Positions 9,157-16,974 of a stretch of DNA of 64,000 nt are shown one piece after another. The first letter of the stretch is position 1, and each line of letters begins with the position of its first letter. A program made the translations under genes and the position numbers. The notes under the pieces were generated by a model that ran no database searches, was not told the origin of the DNA, and was given only the letters and a program-made list of their open reading frames with translations. The DNA comes from VAZQ01 sp963763365 (GTDB lineage Bacteria; Pseudomonadota; Alphaproteobacteria; Rhizobiales; Xanthobacteraceae): contig CAVXOE010000018.1 of NCBI GenBank assembly GCA_963763365.1, forward strand, positions 1-64,000, in the 5' to 3' direction.

Positions 9157-9234
9157 CTAGTGTGGCTTTGGATTTGACGTTCCTACGAAGGACTCGCGGC
9201 GATGCTGGTAGGAACGTCAAATCCGCCACACTAG
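9157..9234. repeat. Two-hairpin repeat module, copy 1, hairpin B
   Basis: The ends CTAGTGTGGC and GCCACACTAG are exact inverted repeats. The inner arms GGATTTGACGTTCCTA and TAGGAACGTCAAATCC pair perfectly. It overlaps the only possible start codons of the cytochrome gene that follows, so it could affect that gene's translation. Confidence 0.8.
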
Positions 9235-9791
9235 CCCTCGGGCTGGCGGTTGCCGTTTTCTGCACCGGCGCGGTGCAGGCTCAGACCGCGGCGGTCACCG
9301 AAAAGCTGCAGCTTTGCGGCGCCTGCCACGGCGAGGACGGCAATTCGCGCATGCCGGACATCCCTTCGCTTGCCGGCCAGCCGGCGTTCTTCATCCTCAA
9401 CCAGTTGTTCCTGATGCGCGAAGGCGTGCGCAAGATCGACGTCATGGCTCCCATCGTGAAGGACCTCAAGGACGACGACCTCAACGCCTTGGCGGAGCAC
9501 TATTCCAAGCTGCCGGCGAAGCAGAGCGACGAGCCGATCGATCCCGCAATGGTGAAACGGGGCACCGAGATTGCTGCCGCGAAGCTCTGCGCGTCCTGCC
9601 ACCTGCCGACGCTCGCCGGACAGAACCAGATGCCGCGGGTCGCCAAACAGCGCGTCGACTACCTGATCCACGCAATGAAGGCTTATCGCGACGGCGCACG
9701 GCCAGGCGCCGACACGCTGATGTCCAGCGTCGTCGCCGGCATGTCCGACAGCGACATTGCGGCGCTCGCGCACTACGCGGCCTCGCACTGA
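9162..9791 (+). CDS. Dihaem cytochrome c, periplasmic
   Basis: The mature protein has two c-type haem sites, CGACH near the new N-terminus and CASCH about 100 residues later. The distal Met ligands are probably in RMPDIPSL and NQMPRV, as in cytochrome c4-like or alcohol-dehydrogenase-associated cytochromes. A hydrophobic export signal (LALGLAVAVF..VQAQ) precedes it. The start is unclear. No ATG lies close to the signal, and the nearest in-frame starts (GTG 9162, TTG 9168 or 9174) are inside a hairpin repeat, which suggests the repeat replaced the original start region. It follows the PQQ-type dehydrogenase by about 130 bases and probably accepts its electrons. Confidence 0.85.
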   Translation: MALDLTFLRRTRGDAGRNVKSATLALGLAVAVFCTGAVQAQTAAVTEKLQLCGACHGEDGNSRMPDIPSLAGQPAFFILNQLFLMREGVRKIDVMAPIVKDLKDDDLNALAEHYSKLPAKQSDEPIDPAMVKRGTEIAAAKLCASCHLPTLAGQNQMPRVAKQRVDYLIHAMKAYRDGARPGADTLMSSVVAGMSDSDIAALAHYAASH

Positions 9792-9828
9792 AGCCCGCGC
9801 CGACAAAACCAACGCCCTGGAGCGCGCC

Positions 9829-10899
9829 ATGACGGCCCACGAGATGCAATCATCCACCGGCCGGCCGGCGGGCGACACGCGAAGTCCCGACATCGTAGTG
9901 CGGGATGGCACCGCGCTGGTACATCTCTCGATGGCCATCTCCGACTACGAGCACGTGCGCGAGATCACGCAGGGCATCGTGCGTGCCGACGGGATCGCGC
10001 TGACGCCGCTGATCTTCCCGTCGATCGAAGAGATCACCTTCCGCTTCACCCGTTCGCTCGAATGGGATGTCTCGGAGCTGTCGTTCGGCAAGTACATCTC
10101 GCTCACGTCGCAGGGGGCCGCCGGGATGGTGGCGATCCCGGTATTTCCATCGCGTGTGCACCGCCACTCGGCGATCTACGTGCGCAGCGACCGCGGCATC
10201 AAGACCGCGAAAGATCTGGAGGGCCGCACAGTCGGCATCCCGGAATGGGCGCAGACCGCCGGCATCTATGTGCGCGGGCTGCTGGCCGAGGAGTACGGCG
10301 TCGACCTCGCCAAGGTCCGCTGGCTGCAGGCGGGCGTGAACGAGCCTGGCCGCATGGAGAAGGTCGCGCTCAAGCTGCCGTCCGGGATTCAGTACGAGTT
10401 GCGGCCGGAGACCAGCCTCAACGCCATGCTGGAGAGCGGCGAGATCGACGCGGTGATCTCGGCCCGCGCGCCGCAGGCTTTCGCGCCGGGCGGAAAGGCG
10501 TTGCGGCTGTTTCCCGATTATCGCGCCGAAGAGGAGCGCTACTTCCGCAAGACCGGCATCTTCCCGATCATGCATCTCATGACGATCCGGCGCGCGGTGT
10601 TCGAGCAGCATCCCTGGGTCGCGATGAACCTCGTCAAGATGTTCGAGGAAGCCAAGCGCCGCTGCTACGAGCGGCTGCGCGACTTCACCTGCGCGCGCAT
10701 TCCGCTGCCTTGGGCCGCCGCCATGGTGGACGAGATCACGACCGCCTATGGCACGGACCCGTTCCCCTACGGGGTCGAATCGAGCCGGCCTACCATCGAG
10801 GCGTTCTGCCGCTTCAGCCACGACCAAGGCGTGACGCATCGGCGAGTGACGATCGACGATCTCTTTCCGCGCGAGGTGCGCGCCATGGCGCGGGTGTAG
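9829..10899 (+). CDS. 4,5-dihydroxyphthalate decarboxylase-like protein
   Basis: The 356-residue product resembles the 4,5-dihydroxyphthalate decarboxylase family, which shares the periplasmic-binding-protein fold. Visible segments include FGKYISLTSQG, VRSDRGIKTAKDLEGRTVGIPEW and SARAPQAF. There is no signal peptide: the first 30 residues are polar. That favours a cytoplasmic decarboxylase over a transport receptor. C-terminal residues IFPIMHLMTIRR and ERLRDF also fit the family. It starts 37 bases after the cytochrome stop but belongs functionally with the ring-hydroxylating dioxygenase block that follows. A role as ligand-binding partner of the adjacent ABC importer cannot be ruled out. Confidence 0.7.
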   Translation: MTAHEMQSSTGRPAGDTRSPDIVVRDGTALVHLSMAISDYEHVREITQGIVRADGIALTPLIFPSIEEITFRFTRSLEWDVSELSFGKYISLTSQGAAGMVAIPVFPSRVHRHSAIYVRSDRGIKTAKDLEGRTVGIPEWAQTAGIYVRGLLAEEYGVDLAKVRWLQAGVNEPGRMEKVALKLPSGIQYELRPETSLNAMLESGEIDAVISARAPQAFAPGGKALRLFPDYRAEEERYFRKTGIFPIMHLMTIRRAVFEQHPWVAMNLVKMFEEAKRRCYERLRDFTCARIPLPWAAAMVDEITTAYGTDPFPYGVESSRPTIEAFCRFSHDQGVTHRRVTIDDLFPREVRAMARV

Positions 10900-10935
10900 T
10901 TAGTTCTCGCGGTTGCTGGCGCGGCTAACTGGGTT

Positions 10936-11025
10936 GTCATGCCCGCGAAAGCGGGCATCCAGCCGGTCAATTGTACCTTTTCATGTCCGCAGAGACTGGA
11001 TCGCCCGCTTTTCGCGGGCGATGAC
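10936..11025. repeat. Palindromic intergenic repeat (GCCCGCGAAAGCGGGC family)
   Basis: Two inverted hairpin units, GCCCGCGAAAGCGGGC and CGCCCGCTTTTCGCGGGCG, flank a 35-bp centre in the gap between convergent genes. Related units occur at 14411, 16910 and 52748. Confidence 0.75.
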
Positions 11026-11071
11026 GCTTGTTGTGTTACTGGCACTCTGCGCCGAAGCGTGACGATCCGCC

Positions 11072-11872
11072 CTAAACGCGCCTGATCGTATCGAGCCCGC
11101 CGACGCGGCCGATCAGCGTGTTGGCGCCGATCGCGATCACGAACAGGATGATCAAGAGCGCATACATCTGCGGCATGTTGAAGATGCTGTAGGCCTGGAT
11201 CACCAGGAAGCCGATCCCGCGGTTGGAGAGCTTCGTTTCGGCGAGCAGCGTGCCGATGAGCGCTACGCCGAGACCCAGCCGCACGCCGTTGATCACCGGA
11301 TGGCGCATGGCCGGCAGGTAGATCTTGGTCACCATCTGCCAGGTATTCAGCCGGAAGCTTTTGCCCACGCGGATCAGCACCTTGTCGATCTCACGCATGC
11401 CGCCGGCGACATTGAGCGCGACCGGGAAGAAACACGAGATCGCGCCCATCGCCACCTTGGAGCCGGGGCCGACACCGAACCACATGATCATGATCGGGAA
11501 GAAGATGATCTTCGGGCACGGTCCGAGATAGTAGAGATAGGCCTCGTAGGCGCGCGACATGAACTTGGAGCCGCCGAGCAGGATACCGACCGCGAGCCCG
11601 GCGAGGCCGCCGATCACCATCGCGATACCGATCTCGTAGAACGTCGTATAGAGGTGGAAGTAAAACGTCGGATCGATGAGCGTCTCGTAGAGCGACTTGC
11701 CGATCGCGGTGAGCGACGGCACCACGTCGCGATAAAGGAGCCCCGACGCCGAGACCGCCTCCCAGATCACCACAACGGTGACGATGATCGCGATGCGCAG
11801 TTGCGTGACCGGCGAGACCCGGCTCCACAACGGCTTCGCGACGGGCAGCGTCAGTCGACCGGTCTCAGCCAT
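11072..11872 (-). CDS. ABC transporter permease (SsuC/TauC type), second of pair
   Basis: The 266-residue integral membrane protein has about six hydrophobic segments and a binding-protein-dependent transport motif (GVRLGLGVALIGTLLAETKL) that contacts the ATPase. It belongs to the nitrate/sulfonate/taurine/pyrimidine importer group. I chose the Met at 11872. The upstream permease gene ends at 11851, so they overlap by 22 bases. Together with 11851-12627 and the ATPase at 12624-13499 it forms a heterodimeric importer. Its cargo is probably the acid handled by the neighbouring dioxygenase cluster, by context only. Confidence 0.85.
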   Translation of the reverse strand: MAETGRLTLPVAKPLWSRVSPVTQLRIAIIVTVVVIWEAVSASGLLYRDVVPSLTAIGKSLYETLIDPTFYFHLYTTFYEIGIAMVIGGLAGLAVGILLGGSKFMSRAYEAYLYYLGPCPKIIFFPIMIMWFGVGPGSKVAMGAISCFFPVALNVAGGMREIDKVLIRVGKSFRLNTWQMVTKIYLPAMRHPVINGVRLGLGVALIGTLLAETKLSNRGIGFLVIQAYSIFNMPQMYALLIILFVIAIGANTLIGRVGGLDTIRRV

Positions 11873-12627
11873 CGCTCGAGCCTCTCCATCAGGACGAACA
11901 CGCACACGCTGACCAGGATCACGAAGCAGATCGCCGCGTAGGTGCCGGGCAGATCGTAGCGCTCGGCGAGCTCATTGATGAGCTGCCCGAGCCCGCCAAA
12001 ATTGATCAGGAACTCGACGCCGACGATGTTGATCAGCGCGAAGATCAACCCGAGCCGCAATCCCACGAAGATGGTCGGCAGCGCCGCGGGAAACAGAATC
12101 TTCCAGAACTGCTGCGAGGGGGTGAGATTGAAGCTCCGCCCCACATTGATGAGCACGCGCCGCGTACCGGCGAGCCCCTCCAGCGTCTTGAGGATGATCG
12201 GCGCGAGCCCGGCGGTGAAGCCCATCATCACGATGGTGAGCGCGCTGCGGCCGAAGATCACGAGATAGAGCGGATAGGCGAGCACGAGCGGCGCCGCCGC
12301 CACCGCCGCCACCCAGGTCTCGGTTGCGAGCCGCAGCAGGTGATAGCGGTAGAGCAGCACGCCGCCGGCCACGCCCACGACCGTGACCATGATGCAGGCC
12401 GCGAACGATTCACCGGCGGTGAGGAGAAAGCGGTGCAGCACGTCCTCCTCGACGATCACACGCGGGAACGCCGCGATGATGTCGCTCGGCATCGGCACGA
12501 TGAAACGATTGATGACGTTGACGCGGATGAGCAGCTCGACGAGCAGCAGTCCCACCACCAGCGAACCAAGCCCAAGCGCGGCCGGCGCGTAGCGGTTTTT
12601 CGCCAGCGTCGCGACCGCGGCGTTCAT
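11851..12627 (-). CDS. ABC transporter permease (SsuC/TauC type), first of pair
   Basis: This is a 258-residue hydrophobic protein with about six membrane spans. The conserved loop GLRLGLIFALINIVGVEFLI near residue 190 is the site that couples to the ATPase. The start ATG overlaps the stop of the ATPase gene by four bases (ATGA), showing a tightly coupled operon read leftwards. It is about as similar to its partner permease as expected for an old duplication: both carry the EAA-type motif with GxxLGL. It acts in the inner membrane. Confidence 0.87.
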   Translation of the reverse strand: MNAAVATLAKNRYAPAALGLGSLVVGLLLVELLIRVNVINRFIVPMPSDIIAAFPRVIVEEDVLHRFLLTAGESFAACIMVTVVGVAGGVLLYRYHLLRLATETWVAAVAAAPLVLAYPLYLVIFGRSALTIVMMGFTAGLAPIILKTLEGLAGTRRVLINVGRSFNLTPSQQFWKILFPAALPTIFVGLRLGLIFALINIVGVEFLINFGGLGQLINELAERYDLPGTYAAICFVILVSVCVFVLMERLERWLRPVD

Positions 12628-13499
12628 CGCTTCTCACCCTCGCGCAGCTTCTGGCTCTCCTCGTCCCGCATGCCCTTGGTCGCCTCCTCGCGCAGGTCGG
12701 CCCAGATCTGCGCCACATAGCGGCCGAACGCTTCGCTCGATACGATCTCGGAGGTGCGCGGACGCGGCAGCTTGATCTCGACGATGCGTTTCGTCCTGCC
12801 CGGCCGGTAGGTCATCACCAGGATGCGATCCGAGAGCTGCACCGCTTCGGTGATGTTGTGGGTGATGAGCAGCGTCGTCTGCTTGAGCTCCTGCTGAATC
12901 TGCAGCACCTTGTCGCCGAGGAGGAGCCGCGTCTGCTCGTCGAGCGCCGCGAACGGCTCGTCCATCAGCAGAATCTTCGGCTCGGCCGCGAGCGTGCGCG
13001 CCATCGACACGCGCTGGCGCATGCCGCCCGACAGTTCCGCCGGATAGCGGCGCTCGAAGCCGTCGAGCCCGACGAGCCTCACAAAATGCCGCGCCCGGTC
13101 GTGGCGTTCCGATTTCCCCATGCCGGCGACTTCGAGCGGAAACGCCACATTGTCGAGCACCGTGCGCCAGGGGAACGTGGATTCCTCCTGGAAGATCATC
13201 CCGATCGACGCGTGGGGTCCGTGGACGCGCTCGCCCGCCACCTTGACGGTGCCCTCATAGCCGTCGAGCAATCCGCCGATGACGTTGAACAACGTCGACT
13301 TGCCGCAGCCGGAAGGACCGATCACCGCGAGGAACTCGCCGGGCGTCACATCGAACGAGACATGATCGACGGCGGTAAGCACCCCGTCGGGCGTCTCGAA
13401 CCGCTTGACGATATCTTCGACCACCAGAATGGGCGGCGCGGCCGCTGGCTGCGGAACCCCCGCGCTGACCCGTTCCGACGGCATGGTAAACGCGGCCAT
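12624..13499 (-). CDS. ABC transporter ATP-binding protein (SsuB/TauB type)
   Basis: The 291-residue ATPase carries every nucleotide-binding motif: Walker A GPSGCGKST near residue 60, a Q-loop in IFQEESTFPW, the signature LSGGMRQRV, Walker B ILLMDEPFAALD and the switch histidine in LLITHNITEA. It energises the two permeases downstream. It is the first gene of the three-gene leftward operon. No dedicated secreted receptor gene lies inside the operon. The decarboxylase-like protein at 9829-10899 is the only binding-protein-fold product nearby, and it lacks a signal peptide. Confidence 0.92.
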   Translation of the reverse strand: MAAFTMPSERVSAGVPQPAAAPPILVVEDIVKRFETPDGVLTAVDHVSFDVTPGEFLAVIGPSGCGKSTLFNVIGGLLDGYEGTVKVAGERVHGPHASIGMIFQEESTFPWRTVLDNVAFPLEVAGMGKSERHDRARHFVRLVGLDGFERRYPAELSGGMRQRVSMARTLAAEPKILLMDEPFAALDEQTRLLLGDKVLQIQQELKQTTLLITHNITEAVQLSDRILVMTYRPGRTKRIVEIKLPRPRTSEIVSSEAFGRYVAQIWADLREEATKGMRDEESQKLREGEKR

Positions 13500-13643
13500 G
13501 GCGGTGTCTCGTCCCCTTTGCGGCCGCCCGTCTTGCGCGGCACGGTTATCCCGTGCGGTCGGCCCACTCCTGCCCTGCCCTATAGCACACCTCTCGCTTC
13601 GGGGGCACGAACTGCCCCGGCGAAATTGTCGCTGGGCTAAGGG

Positions 13644-14369
13644 CTACCCCTGCTCCGGCTGCATCGCCCGCCCGGCGCGGCGGCACCAGTTCTCCCAGGC
13701 GCGGTTGATGCCATAGGGCCCGGTACGGGCCGCCACCCGGTCGACCTCGCCCGGCGTGAGGAAATGGACGTCGCCCATCCCCATCGCCTCTTTCTGCAGC
13801 CGCGCGTTCACCTCGAGATAGACCGAAATATAGACCGCGTGGCGGACGTTCTTTCCCACGACGGTCGCACCGTGGCCGCGCATCAGCGACGTGGCGCCGG
13901 CCCCCATGTGCTTCGCGAGATCGCGGCCCATATCCATGTTCTCGACCAGCAGCGCGGTGTCGCCGAAGTGCTCGTGCGAATCCCACACCGGCACCTCGTG
14001 GCCGATCGAGGCGCCCATGTGGAAGATCGGCTTGATCTTGCGGCCGGTCACGCCGAACGGGATCACGCTTTCGCTGTGGTTGTGCACGACCGACATCACG
14101 TCCGGCCGCGCCTCGTAGAGCGCGCCGTGGATGAAGCGCTCGAGATAGGGCGCGCGGCCCCGCGCATCGATCGGGTCGCCTTCGAGCGTGAACTCCATGA
14201 TGTCGGCGGCCTCGATGCAGTCGGGCGCCCGCGAGCGCGAGAGCAGGTAGTGCTGCGGATTGTCGGGATGGCGCGCGCTGATATGGCCGAAGGAATCGAC
14301 GATCGCCTCGCGGGCGAGGATGCGATTGGCGGTGACGAGTTCTTCGATGATCCAGTCGAGCTTGGGCAT
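13644..14369 (-). CDS. Class II aldolase/adducin-family protein, possible dihydroxy-aromatic acid decarboxylase
   Basis: The 241-residue product has the class II aldolase fold with metal-binding motif VHNHSE near residue 95 and a later histidine in RGHGATVVG near residue 165. Members include fuculose-phosphate aldolases and decarboxylases such as 3,4-dihydroxyphthalate decarboxylase. Sitting beside a Rieske dioxygenase and a 4,5-dihydroxyphthalate-decarboxylase-like gene, a decarboxylase role is the best guess, not proven. It reads leftwards in the same direction as the ABC importer and dioxygenase genes, with about 145 bases to the importer. Confidence 0.75.
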   Translation of the reverse strand: MPKLDWIIEELVTANRILAREAIVDSFGHISARHPDNPQHYLLSRSRAPDCIEAADIMEFTLEGDPIDARGRAPYLERFIHGALYEARPDVMSVVHNHSESVIPFGVTGRKIKPIFHMGASIGHEVPVWDSHEHFGDTALLVENMDMGRDLAKHMGAGATSLMRGHGATVVGKNVRHAVYISVYLEVNARLQKEAMGMGDVHFLTPGEVDRVAARTGPYGINRAWENWCRRAGRAMQPEQG

Positions 14370-14410
14370 GCGTGTTTCCGAGTTGATTGATTATTTCGCG
14401 GTCATTCTCT

Positions 14411-14490
14411 GCTGTCGCTCCCGCGAAAGCGGGAACCTATATGCCTGAGGCTTCTGGTCATGGGTCCCCGCTTTCGCGGGAACGACAGCG
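14411..14490. repeat. Palindromic intergenic repeat
   Basis: Inverted units TCCCGCGAAAGCGGGAAC and GTTCCCGCGAAAGCGGGGA (as complement) border the gap between the dioxygenase beta and aldolase-like genes. The family matches those at 10936 and 52748. Confidence 0.75.
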
Positions 14491-14505
14491 AGAGGTCGTC
14501 ATCGT

Positions 14506-15006
14506 TCAAAGGATAAAACTCACCGAGCCGAGCGTGCCGAGCTCGTGAGCGTCGATCAGCACGCGCCGCTCCTTGATCTTGAAGCCGTCGCCCGCGCGGC
14601 GCAGCGTATAGCGATAGCCGCCGACATATTCGCGGATGCGCTCGTAGCGGCGGAAGCGGTAGCAGACGAAGTTCGCGCTGACGCTGACCAGGTCGCCCTC
14701 AACCGCCAGGATGCGCACGTTGGAGATCATGCGGCGCGTGCGCGACTTCGGATACTCCGCGTGGCAGTTGGGATCGTTAATGCGGATGATGCGCTGACGG
14801 ATGCGCTCGCGGTCGTCCGCCACCAGAAACAAGGTCGAGCGGTGGTCGCTTTCAAGCTGGTCGTTCGGCGGCACGTAGTAGCAGGCGTCATCGGCGAGCA
14901 GCGCCTCCCACTCGTTGAGCTTCCACTCGTCGAGCAAGGCGGCCTCGTGGTAGAGGAAGTCCTCGACCTCGGCCCGTGTCACCACGTTGCGCGTCGCGAC
15001 CGTCAT
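14506..15006 (-). CDS. Aromatic-ring-hydroxylating dioxygenase, beta subunit
   Basis: The 166-residue product has the NTF2-like beta-subunit pattern: VEDFLYHEAALLDEWKLNEW at the N-terminus, then YYVPP, then SRTRRMISNVRI, and ends with FIL. The beta subunit is a structural partner of the Rieske alpha subunit in an alpha3beta3 enzyme. I chose the ATG at 15006 because its ATGA overlaps the alpha-subunit stop, which is typical of coupled alpha-beta genes. Open frame upstream of it is only antisense reading of the alpha gene. Confidence 0.92.
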   Translation of the reverse strand: MTVATRNVVTRAEVEDFLYHEAALLDEWKLNEWEALLADDACYYVPPNDQLESDHRSTLFLVADDRERIRQRIIRINDPNCHAEYPKSRTRRMISNVRILAVEGDLVSVSANFVCYRFRRYERIREYVGGYRYTLRRAGDGFKIKERRVLIDAHELGTLGSVSFIL

Positions 15007-16283
15007 GCCGGCACCCCCATCAGTTCGTTCCAGCGCCGCCAGAAGATGCGCAGATGGTGCTCGTCGCTGTTGAGCTGGTCGCCCTCCTTGCCCATGCCAC
15101 GCGACATTTCCGACCAGCGGTCGTCCGACCAGTTGGCGAGCCCCTGCTGCACCAGTTCGAGCGCCTCGACGTCGTCGGGCGTGGCGAAGCCGCCTGGACC
15201 ATAGAAGGTCAGGAACGCGTCGAGACGGCGGGCGCGGGCATTCGCGCTTTCCTCCACCGGGCCGAGCGCCCAGGCGGTGACGTGCATCTTGTCGGGCCCC
15301 TGCGGATAGAACGTCCGCACCGTCACGGACGAGCCGTCGTTGATGACCAGGTTGGGGAAGACCACGAGGTTGCGGTTGGTGTCGGCGACGCGCGTCGCCC
15401 GCTCCGGGCCGAGCCGCGCCACCAGTTCCTTGCGGATGTCGTCCATCTCGGCCTTGGCGGGTTCGCCATAGAGCGGAATCCACTTGGCGACCGGGCGACC
15501 GCGGAAGTTGACGTTGTCGGTGGTGAAATGGCCGTTGCCGAGTTCGACCGCCTTGCCGCGGGTCGGCAGCACCAGCCCCTCCTCCTTCGGCGGCTCGATC
15601 TTCACGCCCGAATTGGCCATGAAGTTGAGCCAGGTCGAGTGCGTCGATGGCAGGTGATAGTCGTCGACCGAATTCTCCACCATCAGCTTCCAGTTGGCGG
15701 CGACATCGTATTCCTGCACGCCCGCGATGATTTCCATCTGGCCAGACGGCGACTGATCGATGACGAGGTCGATGTAGTCCTTGGCGCCGGCGAGATAATC
15801 GTGAAGCGGCGGCGCATGCGGATCGAGATTCAGGAACCAGAAGCCGCGGTAGTCCTCGAAGCGAGCCGGCGAACGCAGGCCGAATTTCGACTTGTCGAAG
15901 CTGTCCGCGTAGGCGTCGCTGCCCGGTACCCCGACCAGCGACCCGTCATTGCCGTAGGTCCAGCCGTGATAGATGCACTGGAAGCGGCGCCGGTTGCCCT
16001 CGCGCTCGGTGCAGACGATCGCTCCGCGGTGGCGGCAGGTGTTGAACAGGCAGTGGATCTCGCCCTTCTGGTCGCGGCAGAAGATCACCGGACGGCCGGC
16101 GACGCGGCGCGAGCGAAAGTCGCCGGGCTTCTTCAATTCGGACGCGTGCCCGACATAGATCCAGCAGCGGCCGAAAACGCGCGACATTTCCGTCTGCAGA
16201 ATGTCGTTCGAGACCAGGACCTCGCGGTCCAGCAGGAAGGTCTTCTTCTCGCGGTCGTCGACGATGTAGGAGCGTGTCGTCAT
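15003..16283 (-). CDS. Aromatic-ring-hydroxylating dioxygenase, Rieske alpha subunit
   Basis: The 426-residue catalytic subunit has a Rieske [2Fe-2S] site, CRHRG near residue 83 and CIYHGW about 20 residues later. The mononuclear iron site is ENSVDDYHLPSTH near residue 205. Such enzymes add both atoms of O2 to an aromatic ring in the cytoplasm, using electrons from a ferredoxin and reductase. A ferredoxin gene lies divergently at 16555, and no reductase is seen nearby. Substrate is unknown. The neighbourhood (two decarboxylase-type genes, importer) suggests a phthalate-like or other aromatic acid. No cis-diol dehydrogenase gene is present in the cluster. Confidence 0.93.
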   Translation of the reverse strand: MTTRSYIVDDREKKTFLLDREVLVSNDILQTEMSRVFGRCWIYVGHASELKKPGDFRSRRVAGRPVIFCRDQKGEIHCLFNTCRHRGAIVCTEREGNRRRFQCIYHGWTYGNDGSLVGVPGSDAYADSFDKSKFGLRSPARFEDYRGFWFLNLDPHAPPLHDYLAGAKDYIDLVIDQSPSGQMEIIAGVQEYDVAANWKLMVENSVDDYHLPSTHSTWLNFMANSGVKIEPPKEEGLVLPTRGKAVELGNGHFTTDNVNFRGRPVAKWIPLYGEPAKAEMDDIRKELVARLGPERATRVADTNRNLVVFPNLVINDGSSVTVRTFYPQGPDKMHVTAWALGPVEESANARARRLDAFLTFYGPGGFATPDDVEALELVQQGLANWSDDRWSEMSRGMGKEGDQLNSDEHHLRIFWRRWNELMGVPA

Positions 16284-16355
16284 TGTTGGCTCTCGGGGCG
16301 TTTGCCCACAGGGTACATGTTCCGATGAAATAGGGTCAATTCAGTCTTCTAGGGA

Positions 16356-16466
16356 CCTCATCCTGAGGAGCCTGAGCGAAGCGAAGGCGTCTCGAAGAAT
16401 GGCGGCACGTGCCGAACTCGTGGCCATGCTTCGAGACGCGACCTACGGTCGCTCCTCAGCATGAGG
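16356..16466. repeat. Palindromic intergenic repeat (CCTCATCCTGAGGAGC family)
   Basis: It starts CCTCATCCTGAGGAGC and ends GCTCCTCAGCATGAGG, with an inner inverted pair around CGTCTCGAAG and CTTCGAGACG. It lies between the divergent dioxygenase alpha and ferredoxin genes. A second copy is at 23158-23270. Confidence 0.8.
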
Positions 16467-16554
16467 ATCGGCGCGGGTTTTGACGCCCCCCTCTTGCGCT
16501 TTTTCTATAGGCCGCTAAAGGACGCATGTCGTCCACCACGCGATCAACGAAGCC

Positions 16555-16875
16555 ATGTCCGCTGCTCCCGTCTGCAACACCGCCGACCTCCCGCCCGGCA
16601 GCGCCAAGAGCTTCGAGGTGGGAGAGGAAACCATCGCGGTTTATAATGTCGACGGCGCCTTCTACGCCACCGAGGCACGCTGCACGCACGGCTTCGCCGA
16701 CCTCGCCGACGGCCTCCTGGAGGGCGACGTGATCGAATGCAGCCTGCATTTCGGCGCGTTCAACGTGAAGACCGGCAAGGCCGTGCAGGCGCCCTGCTTC
16801 GTCGACCTCAAGACCTTCAAGACCGAGGTAAGGGACGGCCAGGTGTTTGTCGATCTCGGCACGCCCGGCGTGTGA
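16555..16875 (+). CDS. Rieske ferredoxin of a ring-hydroxylating dioxygenase
   Basis: This small protein of 106 residues has the Rieske ligands CTHG near residue 44 and CSLHFGAF near residue 63. It has no membrane segment, so it is a soluble electron carrier of the BphF/NdoB type. It points away from the dioxygenase alpha gene and stands about 270 bases from it, with a palindromic repeat between them. It most likely shuttles electrons to the Rieske alpha subunit at 15003-16283. A nitrite-reductase small-subunit-like role is a less likely alternative. Confidence 0.87.
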   Translation: MSAAPVCNTADLPPGSAKSFEVGEETIAVYNVDGAFYATEARCTHGFADLADGLLEGDVIECSLHFGAFNVKTGKAVQAPCFVDLKTFKTEVRDGQVFVDLGTPGV

Positions 16876-16909
16876 CGCCGCGTTCGGGGCGTCGCGTACC
16901 AAACTCAGG

Positions 16910-16955
16910 TGTCATGCGAGCAGGGACTGGATGCCCGCTTTCGCGGGCATGACAA
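16910..16955. repeat. Palindromic repeat unit between convergent genes
   Basis: A single hairpin unit around TGCCCGCTTTCGCGGGCA lies between the convergent ferredoxin and hpnN genes. It might serve as a bidirectional transcription end, but there is no T-tract. Confidence 0.6.
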
Positions 16956-16974
16956 CTGTATCCCGTTCGCAGTC

